Source: Heterobilharzia americana
Lineage: Eukaryota > Platyhelminthes > Trematoda > Strigeidida > Schistosomatidae
Length of the DNA stretch: 64,000 nt
Assembly (NCBI GenBank): GCA_944470555.2
Contig: OX104132.1
Span: forward strand, 3,419,755 to 3,483,754
Direction of reading: 5' to 3'
Position 1 is the first letter of the stretch; every line of letters starts with the position of its first letter. The notes below the pieces were generated by a model. It was not told the DNA's origin and ran no database searches. It worked only from the letters and a program-made list of their open reading frames with translations. Below, piece by piece: positions 56,521 through 64,000 of the stretch. The position numbers and the translations under genes are program-made.

Positions 56521-56930
56521 AGCTATTTTGTCCCTCGAAACAAAATAGCTTTTAAAAGATCGTTTTTGAAAAGCCCACAGTTCAGCACAACCACATGGAT
56601 TATACTTCCATACAAGAAACATGTCTTTAGAGAGACACATATGAACCACTATAAGATGAATACAGCGGTATCGATATAAGATCTCACATCCTTACATGTG
56701 CCTTCATGTGTCTAACTCATCACCAGTCAGAAATAGGATCTAAATGAAACCCAGGGACTTGTCATCTTGAATTCCGCTACAACAGCCCTGCTAGAATTGT
56801 TTGTAAAATATGTGAGAAGATAAGTTGTACAGCACTATAGAGAGTTGCCACACTGGGTTGAGGAACTTGAGCCCTGCTGGCAGACGAAATTAAGAGCGGA
56901 TGCTTATATTACATTGTGGTTATTTATTTA
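56521..56930. other. Intergenic, nothing recognised
   Basis: No reading frame or known repeat that I could place between the SINE pair and the next RTE fragment. Confidence 0.45.
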
Positions 56931-57565
56931 TCTCTTGGGTTCTTAGTAGAACATAGAGCTTCAGTTGCTTGTCACCACTCCACTCACTTCTCTGCAGTCT
57001 TTTGAACCTGGCTTCACGACTTCCCAGGAGATTTCATTTCTTATTCGCACCATTTCCTTCATGTCACCCCCAGATGCTCAAATCGTCGTCTCCCCCTTGG
57101 GTTCCACTCGACGACCTGGCCTGGCGCTCAGTGTCCTCAATCGGTCTTCTCAGTGTGTGCCCAGTCTATCTCCACCTCCTTCTGCATATTTGTTGGGTGA
57201 TAGGTTCTTGGTTGGTTCGTTCCCAGCCAGCCAGAGTTCCCTATTCTTGCTGGCCATCTGATCTTCAGTAACGAGTGAGCGTAGGTGGCAGTTGTTGATG
57301 ATTGTCTGTGGTTTGTTGGAAGTGTTTTCCGTGACGCACCAAGTTTCTGAACCGTATTGCAGCGCTGACTTGACACTGGTGTTGGAAATCCGGGACTTGT
57401 TCGCGCTTTATGCTGAGCTGGATACAGTAGATCTTCACAATGATTTCAGACTAATGCAGGAAGGCCTGTCTTGCTTTTCCAATCCCGGCTTTGATATCCC
57501 CACCGTGCCTGCACCACTTGCAGTTGAAACGGCGCCGCCTAGGTAGGCGCAGGTGAACGCGACTG
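56931..57565 (-). mobile_element. RTE-clade LINE fragment
   Basis: 3' end (CTCTTGGGTTCTTAGTAGAA) and C-terminal region on the minus strand, including QKEVEIDWAHTEKTD-type traces. It is a more divergent subfamily than the 18.8-20.0 kb copy. It ends near 57565. Confidence 0.82.
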
Positions 57566-58270
57566 CTTCCTTTGGGTTACGTGTACCCTACTCTCGACTG
57601 TACGGATGTGGTGGTGGTTGCCGTGTGTATTTCGAAAATGACTCATGGCGGAACGTCATTCACTAATAAACACTTAGCTATTTTGAGCTGTATCAGATTA
57701 AAGAAAAGAAGTTGGCATGGAAGAAACGGGAGGTGCTCCACACCCTTCACATACAAGTCGTGGAGCGCACCTGCGTTACGTTCGTAACTTGCGTTACATT
57801 CTTGCAGCTATCCTCAGTTTATTGCTACGTTGCTTTTCGCTGTTGCTTTACACTCTTGTTCACCAGTAGCATTCACATAGCGCGATATTTCACATCTCTG
57901 TGCTTCCGAATCGTCCTTGTAACCTGAGCAAGCCGTTGTACAGACATTTATGACTGGTCACTGGCGCGAACTTTCCCTGCGCTACTTACCATATCCAACT
58001 GATCGCAATTCTCTGGCCCCAGCCTAACGGAAAGAAGTACGGTTAAACTGTGGGTGGAGGCCCAAATAAACGCGCTCTTAAAAGCCCCAGCGGAATACAT
58101 AGTAGTGAAAACTACTCTTAACATGCTTTCCTTGTAGAATGAAACTGGTGCGAGTCCTAACAAGTATTGCATCGACGCGAAATTGGGCACAACACCAATG
58201 TTAAAACCGACAAATGTCTTGACGAGCAGCCCGATGATTGGTCCAACAACTGAGGATTATCTATGTCTTA
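57566..58270. other. Unassigned, possibly a LINE 5' leader
   Basis: No clear reading frame. It lies directly upstream of ORF1-like sequence on the plus strand, so it could be a 5' untranslated region. Confidence 0.35.
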
Positions 58271-59790
58271 AAACAACAACAGCATTAACGCACAGATGAA
58301 AGCTGTGACAGATCTTCCGGGTGTTGTACGGACGGTTGAGCCTGAGTTGATAGTTCTCAGTGAGGAACTCACAACCGTTTCCTAACTTAAAGAAAAAGTC
58401 CAAGACCTACAGCTGCAAGTGAACGAATTCCGCTCCAAGATCCTCTTAATTGATGCAATTCCAGTCAGCATGGCGGATATAGTACGAGATATGCAGGACG
58501 ATGCACCTTTGAAGCTGCTGACCACCAAATTCAAAGCGACCCTCACAGATACTGGAAGCAAAGTCCAGACTAAACCTGATGCCATGCTAAAGGCGGGGAA
58601 TGTAATCAATTACATCACTTCCAAAGTCATAAAGCGCACGGCAGCTGGTCAAGGGGCAGTTGTATACGATGTCTCAGATAAAATGCCTGTAAATGCCGTG
58701 AAGAAAGTACTTCTTAACTCTGAAAACATGTTAGGTATTCCATGCAGTTGCTTTGGCTCTCGAAGGGACACCAGAAGTACTGCTGACCAGTTCCATTTCG
58801 TTTTGACAGTCAGCAAAGGCCTACCCAGTTTATCAGTTCTCGTGACACTATCATTCTCACTACTAAACTCAGGAACGTTAAGATATTGTCAGAAAGACTG
58901 TTGACTAACGGCAAACCTACGAAAGTGGTTTAGGCCCGCAACCTACACTACCTAAAAACAGGTGGTCTCCGGTTACGGATTGCCCAAATGCCTTGAATAC
59001 CCAAGCAACCCCGTCCCAAATCATTTTGCCAACACCTACCAGTTCTACTAACGACTCTGTGTGTAGTGGTGACAAAACTGTCGGCCATGACAAATCTAGC
59101 TCCCCACCTGATATACAACAGCAGTCATCGTCACAACTGAAAACCAGACATCACAAAAAACCCACCCCGCACAAGTAGAACAACAGGGGTCAAGGTCGTG
59201 CTGAAGCCAAGATATGGAATGCCCCAAACACAAACTACAAGGAATCCCATTCAGATGATAGATTCAAACGGGCTCATAACCCAGGCTATCCCAGGCACGC
59301 AGAAAACAAGCAAAGTAGTATGCGGTTATATCAGCGTATGAATAGCAGCCGAACTCTCCAGCGAACCTCTTCAGCAGAAAAAGTACATCCAAGTCCATGT
59401 TTGTAAATCCAAATTACCCAGTAGGTACTTTTCCATACGCACATCCAAAAGAGTGAATAAATGAACACACGGCATACTGCCCACTGAATCACCCTTCTCA
59501 AGTACGCCATTCCTCATGCACACCGAATGCCAGCGTCTATGGTTGGAATACTTAGGACCAACCATACATGTCTAACCTTTGTGATTGCAGCTTTATTGGT
59601 CACAGACAATACGATGGGGCCCGTATCGGTAGGGGTGACCCACCTAATTACAGCACGCTGCAAGAACGCCACTTCTCAGGCAATATTACTGCATCCGGAT
59701 TACTAGGTTTTCCTCCCAGTAGTAGATCACTGAACAGCCGATCATACGACAACCGTTTTTTCCGGCTCGATACAGCTCATATGCCCTACC
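58271..59790 (+). mobile_element. LINE ORF1-like region (second CR1-like family), decayed
   Basis: A coiled-coil-like stretch (LKEKVQDLQLQVNEFRSKIL, 58388-58447) is followed by a 161-residue frame (58419-58904) with AVVYDVSDKMPVNAVKKVLL (58658-58717) and, after a frameshift, DTIILTTKLRNVKILSERLL. This order, coiled coil then RRM-like then KLR, is that of LINE ORF1 proteins. From 59000 it becomes Pro/Ser/Asn-rich. At 59955-59686 a minus-strand frame of 89 residues (VSGDGYVGRTAAFLYAGELA) also looks protein-like, so the right edge is uncertain. Confidence 0.5.
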
Positions 59791-59794
59791 TACA

Positions 59795-62700
59795 GTGACA
59801 GACCCAAAGGTTCTGGACAGTGTGTCTTTCCTTGTCACTTTAAATAGAGGGCTAGCTAGGCTATGCTCAGCTAACTCGCCAGCGTACAAAAAGGCCGCCG
59901 TTCGTCCGACATACCCGTCCCCAGACACAGTCGAGGCTCCAAAACAACTCTCCATCCCACTTTCACACCAAGTTCAGGGTGAACCAAGTGACTCACCTGA
60001 CCCCACCTCCTCATTACCGAAATCGCCTCTCTCCCCAACAACTGAAACCATAAATAACGGTAAGTAACGGGCATCCCTGAACACCGCCAGAGGCTGAAGA
60101 CACCCCCCTCTCTTGCGCCAACCGGACGTTGTTAACACCTTCGGGCCAGGACCAACCAGCCACGGCCAATAAGAGAGAAGGAAAAACTCAGCCGCTGGGA
60201 ACCCGGACAGAAACAGCAGTACATTCGTACATGTGATTTTAGAACGTCTAAGTGACCCCCAGGCTAAAGGTCGGTACCTCCACGACGTTCGACAGTGGCA
60301 AACGCTCTCAACCAGAGTAGGTCTCGACAGTGTGCTGGCCAGCAGCGTCAGTAGACTGTCGAGACCAGCGCAGCTGAAGTCCATCTACACTCCCAGGCTA
60401 CTCGAGGTCCAGTTTGACTCACGTACCTCCCACACAGACCTTCTGCATGCACGTTGTAATGTGAAAGACCGCACGCCCAATAAACATGTGTGAAAGTAAG
60501 CCTAAGCCCACGGGGCAAGACCTCTAGAGTCAGCGGTTGTTACGCAGGCACTGACCAGTGGGTAAGATACATCGAGTGGAGAAGCTTCTGCTCCCACGGG
60601 CCCCGCGGAAGTCTAAAATAAAGCGGAAGAAAACGGAGCGACGCCGGCCCTATCGGGACTGGTGACGGCGGGTCCAACCACGTAAGCGCTCCGCTCGCGA
60701 AAATACACAACCAGACCCCCCCTCTCACTGGACACACTCTAACATGTATGTACAGCAATGTTAAGGGGCTAAGAGGGGAAGTAGCAGGGATGAGGATGTT
60801 GCGTGAGCGTCGGCACCCTGACATCATATTTATCCATGAGCCCTGGCCCTCGTCGGACATCTCTGACGATGAGACGTATGTTACTGGCAGGCGACAAAGA
60901 GCTCAGAGCGGCAGGGGCAGTGGCTCTCTACGCAGGCTCCCTTTTAGAGGCAAAGGTGGTTAGCGATACAGCCTTCTCCCAGGTCCGAGAATCTCGGTGG
61001 TGCTACCTCATTCCCCACCGTACTAAATGCTTGCTCGGAGTCATGCACCGGTTCGCCCACCAGCTCCCATACACACAAAGAAATGGTCATCAAAACAGTC
61101 TCGGCGACTCCCTCTGCAAATTACAGTTCCGCAAGCATTGGCGGCGACTTCAACATCCTGTCCATCCGCTTCGAGGCGGATGAGAGACGCATTAGATCCT
61201 TCAGTCAGAACCTGAAGAATGAAATCAGGACTGCCGGCTTCTCAGAGAAAGTGGGTGATGCCACATGCTGGGGGCCTGACAGATTCACAACCTCCATGAC
61301 ACAAGGGTGAGCAACAACAAATCTACCCACAAGCATATCTCGCGGGGAGGATGCAAAGTGACCCCGGAAACCTGCTGCGCTTCATGTTGAAAAAAAGTCG
61401 ACCAGCAAAGGAGTGGATCTTATCACAGGTCCTGGCGGGAGTGTACTAACCATTATAGAGACTGCCGAGCTTCTGAGCCCACACTTCCAAGCCCAACTTG
61501 GTACTGACATCGAATCCGCACGGACTTGTTGCTACAGTGACCGGGCCATAAATAGCGAATACCTCTGCCACATCTCAATCAAAGAGAAAAGGGCGTTGGG
61601 TAAACTATCTAGGCAACGTCCGGGCAAGTCCCCTGGCTGCGGTAATCTAAAACCGGTAATCGTGAAAACTAATCTCTGACCTCTTCGAGCACTCAATAGA
61701 CTCGTGCAAACTCCCCAAAGAGTGGAAGAGCGCCATCTTGTCACCCATCTTCAAGGGAGGAGGCAGATAAAGCCCTGGCAGCTACGGGCCGATTGCCCTA
61801 CTCCCTATTGTGTCGAAAGTGTTGGAAAGCCTGGTAGCTGATTCCATCTGGGAATTCCTAAATAGGGAGAACGCTGTCCATAATGCTCAGCATGGCTTTC
61901 GGAGTGGTCGCTCATGTGCCACCAACTTGCTAACCGCCTGGGTAGACTGGACACAGAGCTGGGATAATAGAAAACCGGTACATGTTGTATTTCTCGACCT
62001 AGCCAAAGCATTTGACAGTGTCCCACCCACACTACTGCTTCACAAGATCATGTCAGCTGGTATAAGTGGACCCCTACTCTCTTGGTTCAAGGAGTACCTG
62101 GAAGGGAGGCAGTTCTGCACTAAACTGAACAGAATAAGGTCGGAGTGGAGACCCTCGACGTCAGGAGTATTCCAAGGAGCAATCCTAGGACCGCTTCTGT
62201 TCCTCCTGTTCTTCAACGATCTGCCAGATAAAATATCCTCACCCATCCTCCTCTTCGCTGACGGCATAAAAATTTGAAGGGTGGTAGACGAAGAAGCTGA
62301 TTGTACAGCGCTGCAATAGGACTTGCAGCAACTCGAACTCTGGTTGTCGGAAAATGGCCTGAGCTTCAACCTGGGAAAGTGCAAAGTAATGTACATCAGT
62401 AAAAATGAAGCAAGTACGACCGATGTCCAGTACATGTTGAGCAACCGTGCTATCACCAGAGTGTCCATGGAGAAAAATTTGGGGCTCAACCTCTCTGACA
62501 CCTTGGACAGCAGCTTCAATTATAGAGGTCTGACAACCAAAGTGAACGCCATTCTACACTTTCTGCGTAGACAGCTTGGCGCCCCCACTCCCAAACTCTT
62601 CCTCACCATTTTCAAATCCTACGTGCGGCCGCACCTAGAGGTCTTCAATACAGTGGCTCCTCCAACACTCAGGAGAGACTCTAATCTCCTTGAAAGAATA

Positions 62701-63606
62701 CAAAGAACTGCAACAAAATGTGTTGTGGGGCTAAGGGGAAAGACGTATCCTGAAAGACTTAAACACCTAAACCTATTCACCTTGGGTTATCGCAGGAAAA
62801 GGGGTGACCTGATTATGGCATACAAGGTCGTCCATCAGGCGGACCAGGCAAACAAATCAATTTTGCCTGCAACTCAACGATCTTCACGAGGAAAACCTAT
62901 TAAGATAGCACACCAGAGAGCCACGCCATACTCGGGTCCAATTTTTTCTCCCTAAGAGTGCGCGCCTTATAGAATGATATTCCGCGACATACCATCATAC
63001 CCACCTCAGTCGACTCATTCAAGAGATGTTTAGACAGTTATGTTACCTCGCGTGGTTTACCACGGACGTATTCAGGGGGTCACCAACCTCACTGGCCCCC
63101 AACTCCCTCCTAACTACCACTCACTATCTCCCTCCTTAATACACCCACATAACCTGCTAATTCTTCCGTAGGAACCAAACCCACACGACCACTCGCGCAA
63201 TTCCCAAATACTTTTCTTTTGTTCTTATCTCTCTTTTCACCTCTCCTTTTCTTCCTCCCCTTTTCTCTTCCCTATATTATTATTTTTTCTTCTTTCTTCC
63301 CTTTTTTTTATTCTCCCTTCATTCTTTTACCACTGCCTTACTATTCTCTTTCAATAACCTACACATACAGGAGTCACGGCAGTTCTCTAAACTTCCCAGC
63401 AACCCGTAGCTCCCCAGTCACTTTGCAAATTACAACTTACCAACCCACAAAACATCCACCTCACCGAAGCTCAAAGCAAGAAAGCAGAGGGGATTTCCTC
63501 GTCCACTGCAGCAGTGAATCAAACAGCTCGAACCAAAGCTCTAAGAACTAGACGTGAAAGATCAAAAACTACCAGTTTTCTACGCTCGTACTATCAATAT
63601 TGGATT
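59795..63606 (+). mobile_element. CR1-like LINE, longest copy, with damaged RT
   Basis: ORF1 C-terminal traces (QAKGRYLHDVRQWQTLSTRV, 60262-60321), endonuclease (PDIIFIHEPWPSSDISDDET, 60819-60878), linker (RPGKSPGC), RT (VLESLVADSIWEFLNRENAV; QHGFRSGRSCATNLL; VVFLDLAKAFDSVPPTLLL, 61986-62042; FQGAILGPLLFLLFFNDLPD, 62170-62229) and the catalytic box as LLFADGIKI followed by a stop. A 210-residue frame continues at 62323-62955. The 3' end has pyrimidine runs (63215-63360) and the terminal AATATTGG repeats. About six stops or frameshifts; not active. Confidence 0.87.
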
Positions 63607-64000
63607 GGATATTGGAATGCATCACTTGAACTTATACAGTAGGCTATTCGAAGCCTTCAAGGTTGTGACATATTTGAAAAAGAGTGTGATGGTTGATTAG
63701 TGATAACATTTTGTATTCGTGTGCCTACACTTTGGTCTCAAAGTTTTATTTAGTTCTTCTCACTACTATCTGCATAAAAGTTCTGCCTGAGGAAAAATTT
63801 GATGTAGCTCTAAAAAATCCTGCAGTTCACCATTTGTCAGCTGAAGGTCTAGGACTTTCCTTGCTGAATGTCTGACTGAAACTCGACAGGGCTCCCCACC
63901 GTTCTTCTCTTCAAACATCACAGCTTCCTCAGCTTTGACAGGTTTTGATGAGAAAAGGTAAACACCTTATCCAGAATGCAACTAGGCGATGACCAAGTAA
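63607..64000. other. Unique sequence at the right edge
   Basis: Begins directly after the CR1 terminal repeat. No mobile-element signature. It contains the candidate exon described separately (63766-63966, minus). Confidence 0.5.
63766..63966 (-). CDS. Candidate short exon of an unidentified gene
   Basis: On the minus strand 66 open codons run from just after a stop to a TAG. The peptide looks natural (KAEEAVMFEEKNGGEPCRVS, then RKVLDLQLTNGELQDFLELH) and is not LINE-like. An acceptor-like TTTTTCCTCAG lies inside it (near 63783), which complicates the model. The plus strand also reads openly here (63693-63875). I recognise no family. Confidence 0.3.
   Translation of the reverse strand, partial: GVYLFSSKPVKAEEAVMFEEKNGGEPCRVSVRHSARKVLDLQLTNGELQDFLELHQIFPQAELLCR

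Noticed and set aside
1..64000. CRISPR arrays, operons, bacterial promoters or phage genes
   Set aside because: The window is eukaryotic: spliced exons, LINEs, PLEs and SINEs. The regular repeats present are microsatellites.

Overview
This is eukaryotic DNA, and the repeats and intron sizes point to a schistosome (Schistosomatidae, a blood fluke). The clearest marks are: Sm-alpha-type elements carrying a hammerhead ribozyme (core at 8060-8084); about a dozen decayed RTE-clade (SR2-like) LINE copies that end in ATT repeats; CR1-like LINEs with a PHD-like ORF1; Penelope-like elements (PLEs) with GIY-YIG domains; and a gene whose first three introns are only 40, 37 and 32 bases. The species cannot be fixed from this sequence alone.

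One host gene is well supported and lies on the minus strand. It is a TOM1/TOM1L2-like (target of Myb1) VHS-GAT endosomal ubiquitin adaptor. I assembled eight exons by hand from protein similarity, splice sites and reading phase: 43235-43193, 43152-43053, 43015-42784, 42751-42611 (VHS domain), 32778-32667 and 30011-29700 (linker), 6413-6157 and 918-794 (GAT domain). The gene continues past the left edge. The joined coding length is 1322 bases, all splice phases agree, and no stop interrupts it. Everything between 919 and 42610 that is not an exon is therefore intron.

Those introns hold a mosaic of mobile elements. From 1 to 23 kb there are RTE fragments on both strands, PLE fragments arranged head to head, tRNA-like SINEs arranged as inverted pairs, and ribozyme-bearing SINEs. 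From 23 to 36.5 kb there is a long but broken RTE copy (23.4-26.5 kb). There is also a large inverted repeat (about 25.6-29.2 kb against 32.9-36.5 kb) whose loop holds exons 5 and 6 and a PLE. From 36.5 to 42.6 kb there is a decayed CR1-like element and quiet AT-rich intron.

Upstream of the gene (43.4-63.6 kb) lie CR1-like and RTE elements back to back. They include an internally deleted CR1 whose 3' end is about 200 bases from the TOM1 start codon, and a longer CR1 copy at 59.8-63.6 kb with a damaged reverse-transcriptase catalytic motif. The last 400 bases look unique and may hold a short exon of another gene.

The most interesting signals are the exons lying between long inverted repeats, which is a known setting for circular RNA, and the several hammerhead-ribozyme element types in one gene.
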